Below are positions 13,401 through 28,400 of a DNA stretch of 64,000 nt, in pieces. Within the stretch, counting starts at the first letter, position 1. The number at the start of each line of letters is the position of its first letter. Source of the DNA: Anisus vortex (lineage: Eukaryota; Mollusca; Gastropoda; Planorbidae). The notes beneath the pieces are model-generated. The model saw nothing but the letters and a program-made list of their open reading frames with translations, searched no databases and was not told the DNA's origin. Both the position numbers and the translations under genes were made by a program. The DNA lies in assembly GCA_949126835.1 (NCBI GenBank), contig OX421494.1, positions 57,106,358 to 57,170,357 on the forward strand. The letters run 5' to 3'.

Positions 13401-16400
13401 GAGATGTCTGAACCCTTTCCAGTGACAAATGGCGTCAAGCAGGGATGCAATCTGGCCCCAACACTGTTTAGTCTAATGTTCACAGCCATGCTCAGTGATG
13501 TATTTAGGGATGAACGTGAGGGTTAAGACATTAGGTACCGCACTGATGGCGGGCTGTTCAACCTTAGGAGACACAAAGCACAAACAAAGGTCAAGTCTGA
13601 CACCATTCATGACTTACTATTTGCCGACGACTGTGCTCTCAATGCCGGCTCTGAAGCTGATCTGAAACACATTGTTGAAAAATTTTCCAGTGCATGCTCA
13701 AACCATCAGCACTAAGAAGACAGAAGTTCTGTACCAACCAGCCCCCGGAAAGCCCTACGTCGAGCCAAACATCAGTATCAATGGTAAAAAAATCAACACA
13801 GTAAACCTCTTTACGTACCTCGGTAGTACACTGTCTCAGGGTGTTGTCATTGATGATGAAGTAAACCTCCGTATCTCAAAAGCCAGTGCAACCTTTGGAA
13901 GTATGTACAAAAATGTCTGGAACAGAAGACGTATTAGCGTATTAGCACCCGAACCAAAAAAAAAGTCTACAGAGCAGTCCTGCTGCCTACTTTACTATAT
14001 GCATGTGAGACGTGGACTGTTTACCAACGACATGCTAAGCTCCTGAATCACTTCCACACAAAAAGCCTAAGAAAAATCCTAAATATCAAATGGCAGGACA
14101 AAATTCCAGACTTTGAGATACTTGCCAGGGCAGGACTCCCAAGCATCCACACAAGTCTGATGCAGTCTCAACTTCGCTGGGCTGGGCATGTTATACGCAT
14201 GCCTGACTGCCGTCTTCCAAAGAGGCTCTTCTATGTCGAGCTAAAAAACGGTCAGCGAGCTCACGGAGGTCCAAAAAAGTGCTATAAAGACACCATCAAG
14301 GCATCACTCAAAGCGTTCTCAATTAAAGATGTCTCCTGGGAGGTGACAGCCAAAGACCGTGCCTCATGGCGCTCAGCAGTCTATAAAGGAGCAGCTTTTT
14401 GGAAAGAGCAAAAACAGAGAGCAGCTGAGTCCAAGAGGCAAGCCAGGAAAGATCGTGCCCTAGAGCTCACTGTCGACGTTCCGACCTTCCCCTGTACGGT
14501 TTGCAGTCGAACCTTCCGAGCAAGGATAGGCCTCATCAGCCACTTGAAAACCCATCGCACAGCCACACCCCAAACTTTGTAGGATGACGAAAATGGTAAT
14601 CGTCGAACACGATGGACGAACAACAACAACATTCTATCTTTCATGTTAAACTAATCCTTAATTATACTCATTTATTCTCATTTGATAGGCAGAAGCTCTA
14701 GTGAAAGAAAGGGAGAGAGAACTCCGTCACAAGGTTCTGCTGGTTAAGTCCCTTCACAAAGAGAGGGATCAGTTGCGCGCTTTGCTGAAAAAGGCAGACA
14801 TTCCGTTAGACAGTTTTACCAAAGTGAGTCACTATATATATTATTTAGTTTATTACACAAATTTTCTAGGTCAGGCAGAAACTTTCAGCTTAAAGATTTA
14901 GTGAATCTGTTTGCTTGTAATTATTATGGTTTCAGTTGTTTAAACATCACAAAGTCTGCAGTAGTAAAGTTGTTTTTTAAAACAGGATAGCATAATAGTA
15001 TTAATGTATTTATATAATAATAATGACTATTAAAAAAAAATATTCTCAGTAAACTATATTTATTAGCCAAAAAACAGCTTAAACCTTAATTTCACATAAT
15101 AAAAACCATTTCTTATCATAGTTTGTATTGCTTGTGTATTTCATTCATTATGTTTTCCTTTGACATTTGTGTTATTGAGTTAGACCTTGACCTTCACTGC
15201 AAGCAGTTCAATCTATTACAATGCTCTTCTTATCCCATATCCAAGAACAAATGGAGTTAACTTCTCTTTTTTCCAGAGTTACAGGAAAAAAAAATAACTT
15301 GACATTACTTAAATACTAATCAAGCTGCAAGACTAGACTCGTTAAATTTTATAATTTTCTGTATAGAAGGAGAGTCTGTAAAATGTAAGATAAGTTGAAG
15401 TCAAGATAAACAAGAACAGTTCACTAGTTCACATGTAATGCAACATTTGTTTTTGTCTTTTCATCTTTAAAAGTATTCACTGGAGACTGCAGATAAAGGG
15501 GAAGAGGATTTCATGGAAGAGTTGCAGAAAGAGAATGCCAGTCTGAGGGAACTGATCTCTCACATGAGGCAAGAGATGGAGGCACTGGGAGGTGAGGTGC
15601 CAAAAGCAGGTTCCAGTGGACATACTGACAGTAAGTTGTGTACAAGTAGTAGTGGACATAATGACAGTAAGTTGTGTACATATAGTAGTGGACATACTGA
15701 CAGTAAGTTGTGTACATGTAGTGGTGGTCATACTGACAGTAAGTTGTGTACACGTAGCAAGTTCCAGTGAACATATTGACAGTAAGTTGTGTACATCTAG
15801 TGGTAGACATACTGACAGTAAGTTGTGTACATGTAGTAGTAGACATACTGACAGTAAGTTGTGTACATGTAGCAAGTTCCAGTGGACATACTGACAGTAA
15901 GTTGTGTACAAGTAGTGGTAGACATACTGACAGTAAGTTGTGTACATGTAGCAAGTTCCAGTGGACATACTGACAGTAAGTTGTGTACATGTAGCAAGTT
16001 CCAGTGGACATACTGACAGTAAGTTGTGTACATGTAGCAAGTTACAGTGGACATACTGACAGTAAGTTGTGTACATATAGCAAGTTCCAGTGGACATACT
16101 GACAGTAAGTTGTGTACATGTAGCAAGTTCCAGTGGACATACTGACAGTAAGTTGTGTACATATAGCAAGTTCCAGTGGACATACTGATAGTAAGTTGAG
16201 TACATGTAGCAAGTTCCAGTTGACATACTGACAGTAAGTTTTGTACATGTAGCAAGTTCCAGTGGACATACTGACAGTAAGTTGTGTACATGTAGTGGTG
16301 GACATACTGACAGTAAGTTGTGTACATGTAGTGGTGGACATACTGACAGTAAGTTGTGTACATATAGTGGTGGACATACTGACAGTAAGCTGTGTACATG

Positions 16401-19400
16401 TAGTGGTGGACATACTGACAGTAAGTTGTGTACATGTAGTGGTGGACATACTGACAGTAAGTTGTGTACATATAGTGGTGGACATACTGACAGTAAGTTG
16501 TGTACATATAGTGGTGGACATACTGACAGTAAGTTGTGTACATATAGTGGTGGACATACTGACAGTAAGTTGTGTACATATAGTGGTGGACATACTGACA
16601 GTAAGTTGTGTACATGTAGCAGGTTCCAGTGGACATACTGACAGTAAGTTGTGTACATGTAGCAAGTTCCAGTGGACATACTGACAGTAAGTTGTGTACA
16701 TGTAGCAAGTTACAGTGGACATACTGACAGTAAGTTGTGTACATATAGCAAGTTCCAGTGGACATACTGACAGTAAGTTGTGTACATGTAGCAAGTTCCA
16801 GTGGACATACTGACAGTAAGTTGTGTACATGTAGTGGTGGACATACTGACAGTAAGTTGTGTACATGTAGTGGTGGACATACTGACAGTAAGTTGTGTAC
16901 ATATAGTGGTGGACATACTGACAGTAAGCTGTGTACATGTAGTGGTGGACATACTGACAGTAAGTTGTGTACATGTAGTGGTGGACATACTGACAGTAAG
17001 TTGTGTACATATAGTGGTGGACATACTGACAGTAAGTTGTGTACATATAGTGGTGGACATACTGACAGTAAGTTGTGTACATATAGTGGTGGACATACTG
17101 ACAGTAAGTTGTGTACATATAGTGGTGGACATACTGACAGTAAGTTGTGTACATGTAGCAAGTTCCAGTGGACATACTGACAGTAAGTTGTGTACATGTA
17201 GCAAGTTCCAGTGGACATACTGAAAGTAAGTTGTGTACATGTAGCAAGTTACAGTGGACATACTGACAGTAAGTTGTGTACATCTAGCAAGTTCCAGTGG
17301 ACATACTGACAGTAAGTTGTGTACATGTAGCAAGTTCCAGTGGACATACTGACAGTAAGTTGTGTACATATAGCAAGTTCCAGTGGACATACTGATAGTA
17401 AGTTGAGTACATGTAGCAAGTTCCAGTTGACATACTGACAGTAAGTTGTGTACATGTAGCAAGTTCCAGTGGACATACTGACAGTAAGTTGTGTACATGT
17501 AGTGGTGGACATACTGACAGTAAGTTGTGTACATGTAGTGGTGGACATACTGACAGTAAGTTGTGTACATATAGTGGTGGACATACTGACAGTAAGCTGT
17601 GTACATGTAGTGGTGGACATACTGACAGTAAGTTGTGTACATGTAGTGGTGGACATACTGACAGTAAGTTGTGTACATATAGTGGTGGACATACTGACAG
17701 TAAGTTGTGTACATATAGTGGTGGACATACTGACAGTAAGTTGTGTACATATAGTGGTGGACATACTGACAGTAAGTTGTGTACATATAGTGGTGGACAT
17801 ACTGACAGTAAGTTGTGTACATGTAGCAGGTTCCAGTGGACATACTGACAGTAAGTTGTGTACATGTAGCAGGTTCCAGTGGACATACTGACAGTAAGTT
17901 GTGTACATGTAGCAAGTTCCAGTGGACATACTGACAGTAAGTTGTGTACATGTAGCAAGTTCCAGTGGACATACTGACAGTAAGTTGTGTACATGTAGCA
18001 AGTTCCAGTGGACATACTGACAGTAAGTTGTGTACATGTAGCAAGTTTTAGTGGACATACTGACAGTAAGTTGTGTACATGTAGCAAGTTCCAGTGGACA
18101 TACTGACAGTAAGTTGTGTACATGTAGCAAGTTCCAGTGGACATACTGACAGTAAGTTGTGTACATATAGCAAGTTCTAGTGGACATACTGACAGTAAGT
18201 TGTGTACATATAGCAAGTTCTAGTGGACATACTGACAGTAAGTTGTGTACATGTAGCAAGTTTTAGTGGACATACTGATAGTAAGTTGTGTTTATGTAGT
18301 GGTGGACATACTGACAGTAAGTTTTTGTGTACAGGTATTGGTGGTTTTTCTAACATTTAAATATTCCAAGCATTTACTGTCAATGCAGCGGCATGCCCCC
18401 TCTGTAAACACCACTTTTTGACTGTTCAGCACTACAGGACATACAAAATGTCTACCTCCCCAAACCACCAAATCTCTCAAACACTCTCTATTCCACCTGC
18501 TACAAAAAGTCTGCAATTTCTTCACCATAGCCTCAGGCCGAAGGGCAAGTGCCCAGATGGCTGCTGGATCAGGATGATGATGATGATGACTGTCAATTCA
18601 GTCAAACGTTCTTTGCAGGATGGGACTCTCTGTCATACTATCTGTCACAATACTGCCTGTCTCACTGCTCAAGGGCTCAGAACTTTGTGATGGCGAAGCT
18701 GCATTTTGTTAGTTCTTTGGGATTTTATCCCAAATAGATTTTTCACTGTTTTGGAAAGTTAATAAAGCTTTGTATTTGTTCATATTCCCTGTGTATGCCA
18801 AGCTCATGGAAAAATGAGCACTAGGAAACATTCTGAAAGGGATACTTCAGTCAGTCTATATGATTCCATATCATACTTTACTCTGCCCTGTCCAGTCATC
18901 TTTTTGGTTTGAAATTTTTAATAAAACTGCTAGGTAAAAGAGTTTACATGATAGAGTTTGATGATATTTTGGACTTATAAGATTAAGCACCAAATAAGAT
19001 TAAGCACCAAACGCTGAATAATAAAAAAAAATTCTTAAATTTTTCAAAGCATTTATACTGTTAAATATATTGATTAGTAACATTTTCAATCACATACTAC
19101 TATTTCTTCTGGAACTGCCTACTTACTCTATGTATATCCTGTCTTTAATCTTGTGTAATTTCTCCGTAGGTTCCGACTCTGGTGAACTGATAGATCTCCA
19201 AAGAGAAAACAAAGAACTGAGGCGGCAGTTAAAAGAAAGCCAAAAGAATAAACTGAAATCTTTTGGCATTCAACCGAACATACAGGATCAGAAGGAAGTC
19301 CTGTCACAGGTGGATGGCAACAGCACAGTCAAAAATCATATTCTGGCACTCAATGCAGCTATAGGTAATTAATTCTCTTTGTTTCATATTTGTCCCTAAC

Positions 19401-22400
19401 TAGTGAAATGTGGACATTTTTCTTTGATGTCAAAACAAGGGGATGCCACTCTTAATTTAATCATTTTATTTAATACATGTTATAGGTATTAAAATTGATG
19501 GAAAGACAAATGTATTTTTTTTTAGTGTATTAAATGAGACTGTAAATGACTGGAAAGAAATACATAATGTCAACTATGCAATGTTAAATATATTTCATAG
19601 GCAGTCTGAGATCTGAAAAAGTAGAGTTGGCGGCATCTGTGAAAAAACAGCAAGCCCGCATCACATTTTTGGAAAGTTCATTAGAGAATATCTCAAAACA
19701 GGTTTGTGTAATTTTAAAACAGTTTTAGAAAGCTTATAGCTAATATACCAAAACAGGTTTGTGTAATTTTAATACAGTTTTAGAAAGCTTATAGCTAATA
19801 TACCAAAACAGGTTTGTGTAATTTTAATACAGTTCTAGAAAGCTTATAGCTAATATACCAAAACAGGTTTGTGTAATTTTAATACAGTTTTAGAAAGCTT
19901 ATAGCTAATATACCAAAACAGGTTTGTGTAATTTTAATAGTTTTAGAAAGCTTATAGCTAATATACCAAAACAGGTTTGTGTAATTTTAATACAGTTTTA
20001 GAAAGCTTATAGCTAATATACCAAAACAGGTTTGTGTAATTTTAATAGTTTTAGAAAGCTTATAGCTAATATACCAAAACAGGTTTGTGTAATTTTAATA
20101 CAGTTTTAGAAAGCTTATAGCTAATATACCAAAACAGGTTTGTGTAATTTTAATACAGTTTTAGAAAGCTTATAGCTAATATACCAAAACAGGTTTGTGT
20201 AATTTTAATAGTTTTAGAAAGCTTAATTATAGCTAATATATCGAAACAGGTTTGTGTAATTTTAATACAGTTTTAGAAAGCTTATAGCTAATATACCAAA
20301 ACAGGTTTGTGTAATTTTAATACAGTTTTAGAAAGCTTATAGCTAATATACCAAAACAGGTTTGTGTAATTTTAATACAGTTTTAGAAAGCTTATAGCTA
20401 AAATACCAAAACAGGTTTGTGTAATTTTAATACAGTTTTAGAAAGCTTATAGCTAATATACCAAAACAGGTTTGTGTAATTTTAATACAGTTTTAGAAAG
20501 CTTATAGCTAATATACCAAAACAAGTTTGTGTAATTTTAATACAGTTTTAGAAAGCTTATAGCTAATATACCAAAACAGGTTTGTGTAATTTTAATACAG
20601 TTTTAGAAAGCTTATAGCTAATATACCAAAACAGGTTTGTGTAATTTTAATACAGTTTTAGAAAGCTTATAGCTAATATACCAAAACAGGTTTGTGTAAT
20701 TTTAATACAGTTTTAGAAAGCTTATAGCTAATATACCAAAACAGGTTTGTGTAATTTTAATACAGTTTTAGAAAGCTTATAGCTAATATACCAAAACAGG
20801 TTTGTGTAATTTTAATACAGTTTTAGAAAGCTTATAGCTAATATACCAAAACAGGTTTGTGTAATTTTAATACAGTTTTAGAAAGCTCATAGCTAATATA
20901 CCAAAACAGGTTTGTGTAATTTTAATACAGTTTTAGAAAGCTTATAGCTAATATACCAAAACAGGTTTGTGTAATTTTAATACAGTTTTAGAAAGCTTAT
21001 AGCTAATATACCAAAACAGGTTTGTGTAATTTTAATACAGTTTTAGAAAGCTTATAGCTAATATACCAAAACAGGTTTGTGTAATTTTAATACAGTTTTA
21101 GAAAGCTTATAGCTAATATACCAAAACAGGTTTGTGTAATTTTAATACAGTTTTAGAAAGCTTATAGCTAATATACCAAAACAGGTTTGTGTAATTTTAA
21201 TACAGTTTTAGAAAGCTTATAGCTAATATACCAAAACAGGTTTGTGTAATTTTAATACAGTTTTAGAAAGCTTATAGCTAATATACCAAAACAGGTTTGT
21301 GTAATTTTAATACAGTTTTAGAAAGCTTATAGCTAATATACCAAAACAGGTTTGTGTAATTTTAATACAGTTTTAGAAAGCTTATAGCTAATATACCAAA
21401 ACAGGTTTGTGTAATTTTAATACAGTTTTAGAAAGCTCATAGCTAATATACCAAAACAGGTTTGTGTAATTTTAATACAGTTTTAGAAAGCTTATAGCTA
21501 ATATACCAAAACAGGTTTGTGTAATTTTAATACAGTTTTAGAAAGCTTATAGCTAATATACCAAAACAGGTTTGTGTAATTTTAACACAGTTTTAGAAAG
21601 CTTATAGCTAATATACCAAAACAGGTTTGTGTAATTTTAATACAGTTTTAGAAAGCTTATAGCTAATATACCAAAACAGGTTTGTGTAATTTTAATACAG
21701 TTTTAGAAAGCTTATAGCTAATATACCAAAACAGGTTTGTGTAATTTTAATACAGTTTTAGAAAGCTTATAGCTAATATACCAAAACAGGTTTGTGTAAT
21801 TTTAATACAGTTTTAGAAAGCTTATAGCTAATATACCAAAACAGGTTTGTGTAATTTTAATACAGTTTTAGAAAGCTTATAGCTAATATACCAAAACAGG
21901 TTTGTGTAATTTTAATACAGTTTTAGAAAGCTTATAGCTAATATACCAAAACAGGTTTGTGTAATTTTAATACAGTTTTAGAAAGCTTATAGCTAATATA
22001 CCAAAACAGGTTTGTGTAATTTTAATACAGTTTTAGAAAGCTTATAGCTAATATACCAAAACAGGTTTGTGTAATTTTAATACAGTTTTAGAAAGCTCAT
22101 AGCTAATATACCAAAACAGGTTTGTGTAATTTTAATACAGTTTTAGAAAGCTTATAGCTAATATACCAAAACAGGTTTGTGTAATTTTAATACAGTTTTA
22201 GAAAGCTTATAGCTAATATACCAAAACAGGTTTGTGTAATTTTAATACAGTTTTAGAAAGCTTATAGCTAATATACCAAAACAGGTTTGTGTAATTTTAA
22301 TACAGTTTTAAAAAGCTTATAAGATAAGATAAGATAAGATTTCTTTATTGATCCAAACAAATGGAAATTTGTCTTGATTACAGATGTTTTGTCTTTCAGC

Positions 22401-25400
22401 ATATTTTAAACAAAATAAAATAATTATTTGTAATTTATATACAAGCACAGAAATATACTTATAAAAATAGACAATCGCACACACAATCACACAATTATCA
22501 TGCAAGAAAAAGTTCATTAGTAGTCAGTTATTGTTGACTGAAATCTTGACGATAGGCCTATATTTCTTGTTGCGTATGGTAGATAGTTTGGCCGGAGGCT
22601 GACGCTCAATAATTCTTTGTCTGGTGTGCATATTCTTCTTTTGTTGTAATGTTGGTATTGCGATATTGTTTGTTTATGTAGCCAGCCATCCAACTTTACT
22701 TGCCACTGTTGACGGGTCTGTCTGAGCAAAGCAGATAAAATGTCCACAGACGTATTCCTCTACGGCAAATTTTAATTCGCCCTGATAGTGTAAAGACATG
22801 TTTATTTGTTGTCATTTTTATCCAAGATGGCGGTTCGTTCAATAGTATGGACACTAATGGTGTAAAATAGTTTCGTGTAAGGCGGTTCTTTACATAAAAA
22901 TTATAGTAATAATAGTTTCCGTTATACAAACCACTAACATCCTTTAAGAATATGAAAATAAAAAAGCTGAAAAACGGCACATCGTAATCAGGTCGCCTGC
23001 AGTGCAGCGCCCCGGAAGTGCGATATACCAAAACAGGTTTGTGTAATTTAAATACAGTTTTAGAAAGCTTATAGCTAGTATACCAAAACAGGTTTGTTTA
23101 ATTTTAGTACAGTTTTAGAAAGCTTATAGATAATTTACCAAAACAGGCTTGTGTAATTTTAATACAGTTTTAGAAAGCTTATAGATAATATACCAAAACA
23201 GGTTTGTGTTATTTAAATTCAGTTTTAGAAACCATATAGCTAGTACACCAAAACAGTTTTGTGTAATTTAGATACAGTTTTAGAAAGCTTATAGATAATA
23301 TACCAAAACAGGTTTGTGTAATTTAAATACAGTTTTAGAAACCATTTGGCTAATATACCAAAACAGTTTTGCGTAATTTAAATACAGTTTTAGAAAGCTT
23401 ATAGATAATATACCAAAACAGGTTTGTGTAATTTAAATAGTTTTAGAAACCATTTGGCTAATATACCAAAACAGTTTTGTGCAATTTAAATACAGTTTTA
23501 GAAAGCTTATAGATAATATACCAAAACATGTTTGAGTAGTTTAATGACAGTTACTTCCCTTTAATTACTGGCTTAGAGATTCATTGAAACTGATTGAATG
23601 GTAGACCCTATTGTTTAATGTTACATATAATTTTATGTTGGAAGCCTAGAGATCAGAGTTGGCAACAGTCAAGGCTGAATGAAAATCTTCCATCCAAGTT
23701 AATGCCTAAATATGTCAACTAGCTACTAATATATATTCCAAACTAATGTTACATAAATAGAAACTAAAAAAAAGTTTATGATATATATAAATAAAAAACT
23801 GTTTTCTATTATTTTTTTTAAACATGACCAATTTTTTAAGAAAAAATTACTAGTTGGTCATGTGGTAGTTACACTGGACTGTCCCAATGACGACCCAGGT
23901 TCTATTCCTGCTTTTTGTAAAATCCCTGCCGCCCTGCAGGAGTTTTGGGCCATAGATGTAATATTCTTTTTTCTAAAAATTGCATCTGTAAATTTATAAG
24001 ATAACTTGTCATCTAATTTACAGCCTCGGCAAAAGCAAATTCAGATAGACCAGCTGACCTATGAACTTGGCACCAGTCGACGCAGATATGAAGCGGAGAT
24101 AGAGGGGCTTAAATCCAGAGTGGCCGACCTTGAACTTTTGTTGAGTGAGGCTCGCAGAGAAGGGGATGAATACCACCGTGCTAGTTTAGAAAGAAATGAA
24201 GAACTCGTTGCTTTAGGCAACCAGGTAGTTTAATTTAATTTTCTTTGTTTTAAATAATTTAATTGTAGACAAGGTCTAAAGTGATATGTTACTTCTCACA
24301 GTCTAAGTGGAGTTGTTTATAGTTTAATTGTACACAAGGTCTAAAGTGATATGTTACTTCTCACAGTCTAAGTGGAGTTGTTTATAGTTTAATTGTACAC
24401 AAGGTCTAAAGTGATATGTTACTTCTCACAGTCTAAGTGGAGTTGTTTATAGTTTAATTGTACACAAGGTCTAAAGTGATATGTTACTTCTCACAGTCTA
24501 AGTGGAGTTGTTTATAGTTTAATTGTACACAAGGTCTAAAGTGATATGTTACTTCTCACAGTCTAAGTGGAGTTGTTTATAGTTTAATTGTACACAAGGT
24601 CTAAAGTGATATGTTACTTCTCACAGTCTAAGTGGAGTTGTTTATAGTTTAATTGTACACAAGGTCTAAAGTGATATGTTACTTCTCACAGTCTAAGTGG
24701 GGCTGTTTATATTTTAATTGTACACAAGGTCTAAAGTGATATGTTACTTCTCACAGTCTAAGTGGGGCTGTTTATATTTTAATTGTACACAAGGTCTACT
24801 AAGTGGGGCTGTTTATAGTTTAATTGTACACAAGGTCTAAAGTGATATGTTACTTCTCACAGTCTAAGTGGGGCTGTTTATAGTTTAATTGTACACAAGG
24901 TCTACTAAGTGGGGCTGTTTATAGTTTAATTGTACACAAAGTCACATGTTACTTCTCACAGTCTAAGTGGAGCTGTTTATAGTTTAATTGTACACAAAGT
25001 CACATGTTACTTCTCACAGTCTAAGTGGAGCTGTTTATAGTTTAATTGTACACAAAGTCACATGTTACTTCTCACAGTCTAAGTGGAGCTGTTTATAGTT
25101 TAATTGTACACAAAGTCACATGTTACTTCTCACAGTCTAAGTGGAGCTGTTTATCTGAGATCCCATTGGATCAAAATAGCTAATGGTGATCAGTGTGACT
25201 ACTGCTCCTTGAATCTCTTACTTATAACAAATACAACACAAATAGTCTTAAAATATAATTAACACAACAAGAAGGCTCTATGTAAATGCATGAAAGTCAA
25301 AATAGAATTGATTACAAAGTTTTCGATACAGTTCTTAGCTGTCTTGGAAACTCACAAATTTTGGTACATTCACAGATGCCCTCTAGGCTTGTTGACCACT

Positions 25401-28400
25401 TTTACACCTACTGAAGGAGTTTGAAAAGTAAATCCGCCTATTATGATCATGTCACTCCATAACTCTGCAAATTTCATGCGCATTATGATGGATAGCTTGA
25501 ATAGAGCAGAGATCAAGAACTGATCAGGCTTTTGTCACAGCACAGTAAAAGAAGTAAAGTGATCAGACTGAAGTGATCCATAGGACTGTAAAGTAGCATT
25601 CACCAGTTTCTGTGGCCACAGCATACTAAGATGTGGCCAGCACTATGCACAGCCGCTTTTACTTTACCCCAGCTAAGGTCAGGTACTCATCAGAGCTGGG
25701 TAGACTCAGGGACACCCTCTAGGCCCGGGAAAAAAATCCTAGCCTTGACCAGGATTCCAATCCAGGACCATTTGGTACGTCAGTCGAACGAGCTGCCGGC
25801 ACCTTCCCATTGGCCTGAACACAAAACATCTGTAGATGATAGACGAATGACATAAGAATATGCTTAGTCTATATTCATTATCTGTTTGATATGATATGTA
25901 ATTACATAGAGGAATCCGGGACCTTCGGTACGCTATTTGAACGCGCTTACGTAGGGCCACCATGCCCCCTTCACAGAGCAGTGCTCATCTCTAAAGTGTA
26001 TAGCTGGTGCTATATACACAGAGCAGTGCTCATCTCTAAAGTGTATAGCTGGTGCTATATACACAGAGCAGTGCTCATCTCTAAAGTGTATAGCTGGTGC
26101 TATATACACAGAGCAGTGCTCATCTCTAAAGTGTATAGCTGGTGCTATATACACAGAGCAGTGCTCATCTCTAAAGTGTATAGCTGGTGCTATATACACA
26201 GAGCAGTGCTCATCTCTAAAGTGTATAGCTGGTGCTATTTCCCTAATATTGAAAAAAACTCTTTAGTCTTCTATCTAAATAAAATTATAATTGATCTTTG
26301 CAATAGTTGACTAACAAGCTACCCATGTTGAACTTTATGTTAGTTCAGATTGTATAAGTAAATTAGAGCCATGTATTTGCAAGTTAAAGTGTGAATCTAA
26401 AACAATGTATTCATGCTAATAATACTGTGTCTTGTTCTTCAGTTGTCTGCCCTTAAAATGGAAATGTCTGAAGCCAATCCTTCCATCAATTTTGGAGCCC
26501 AGGTAAAAACAGAATTAAATTATCTAAACATTTACTTTCAAGAATTAAATTATCTAAACATTTACTTTCAAGAAATAATATTTCAAACTAAAACTACATT
26601 TCCTTTAATAAAATTACTTTTCTTTCAACAATGCTGGAACTAAATAGTTTTAAAAAAGAATGTCTATTTCATTAACTTGGATTTTTATATATTTTTTTGA
26701 ACTACAATATTTATAGATTACCTTTAATGGGCACTCAGTGGTGGAAGCATGCTCAACTAGTATACCAAAGGTCCTTGGTTCGAATCCGGGTGAAGAATTG
26801 AATTTGTTCCCTGAGTCTACCCAGCTCTGATGGGTACCTAACATTTCTTGGGCATAAGTAAGGGTGGCGGGGCATTGTGCTAGCCACACAATCCCCTTTT
26901 ATTTGTTGGCCACAGAAACTTGTGAACACTGCTTCACAGGTCCTATAGATCAAATTGGTTTGAGGGAATACTTTTTTATATAGTAAAATAAAATTCATTT
27001 CTAAAAATTAAATAGAATTTTAAATAAAATGTTAGATCTACAGTAATACAATTTTACTCCTCAAAATAAATATGTTTGGGTGTCTACATAATTTTTACAT
27101 CGACTATTAGAATGGCATTTAAAAATGTCATTTTGATATACCAGGCCTGTTCTTCTTTGTGTATTATATACGATCTTGAAAAAGAACTGGTCACACGAAA
27201 AAACCCAAAAAATGAAAATCACAAGAAATTGAGTACATTCAAGTTTGATGACTTTTAGGCTGTTGGCACGCTGAATGAATTAGAAATCCTAATTTGGCGC
27301 ACTATTATCAACAGGTTGCCAAACCCCTGGCATAGACTGTGTTTATTAGTGCAAGTTTAAATGAATAATTTTGAATAAAACGTTAAAATAATTGAAAGTG
27401 TTGATATAAATCACATGATACTGACAGGTCGACTTGTTTTGCTTTTTTGATTGGTCGGTAAGATTAATAGGGAATAACTTCACATGTTTAAATTAGTTAA
27501 CCAGTTTTATAATTAATGCTCAACTGAACGTTGTTTTAGGAACTGTACATTCAACAGCTGCAGTCGGAGCTCAGCCAGCTGCGTAGGGTGTCCACAGCTG
27601 GGGATGACCAGGTGAACAGTTTTCTGGATGGTAAGCTGGACAAGTTTAACCACACGGATATCAAAGGCAAGCTAAGGCTGGCAGCCAGTAAGATCATACA
27701 GCTGGCTAAAGAAAACATGCAGCTGACTGAATCTAACAACAAGCTGAGGACTGAACTCAAGGCAGCAAGTATGTTGAGTTATCTTTCTCGGTTTGTTGCA
27801 AGTATGTTGAGTTATCTTTCTCGGTTTGTTGCAAGTATGTTGAGTTATCTTTCTCGGTTTGTTGCAAGTATGTTGAGTTATCTTTCTCGGTTTGTTGCAA
27901 GTATGTTGAGTTATCTTTCTCGGTTTGTTGCAAGTATGTTGAGTTATCCTTCTTGCTTAATACTATCCTACAACAGACAGGGCATTATTTGTGAATCAAT
28001 TGTGTGACCTTGACATAACTATTGTCTTGAATTAATGTTTTAACTCTAGACTGAGATATTATCTTTGGATTAATGTTGGAGCGATGCTAGTCTACATATT
28101 TTATGCCATTTTCTTACAAAGTCATACACAAATGTCACTGTGCTTGTTAATAATTTGACAGTTTAGTTAGTGAGTACGTTTAAAAAAAACATGAAAGCTA
28201 TACTTGTCATTTCCTTTAGCATTAATGCAGATTACTGTTATATGTGCATTAAAGTTTATTGATAAATTATTAGAGTATTACTGATTTGAAACATTTTTAG
28301 AAAACTTTATGACACGACACCACTAGGTGAAATATAACTGGATTACATTATGTATTTTGAATAAATACAAAGGAAATAGAAGTTTTGTTTATTTAGTGTG

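Noticed and set aside
14381..14644. 87-residue - strand frame
   Set aside because: Antisense shadow of the LINE zinc-finger end.
15477..18259. Open reading frames of up to 473 residues on the - strand
   Set aside because: All three - strand frames are open at once because the 36/43-bp units lack stops in antisense. The peptide is pure repeat (TYCQYVH, LLSVCP, CTQLTVSMS) and lies antisense to a CCDC57 exon and intron.
25891..26310. 139-residue frame over the 45-bp array
   Set aside because: Intronic repeat translation; CCDC57 splices cleanly from 24224 to 26443 without it.
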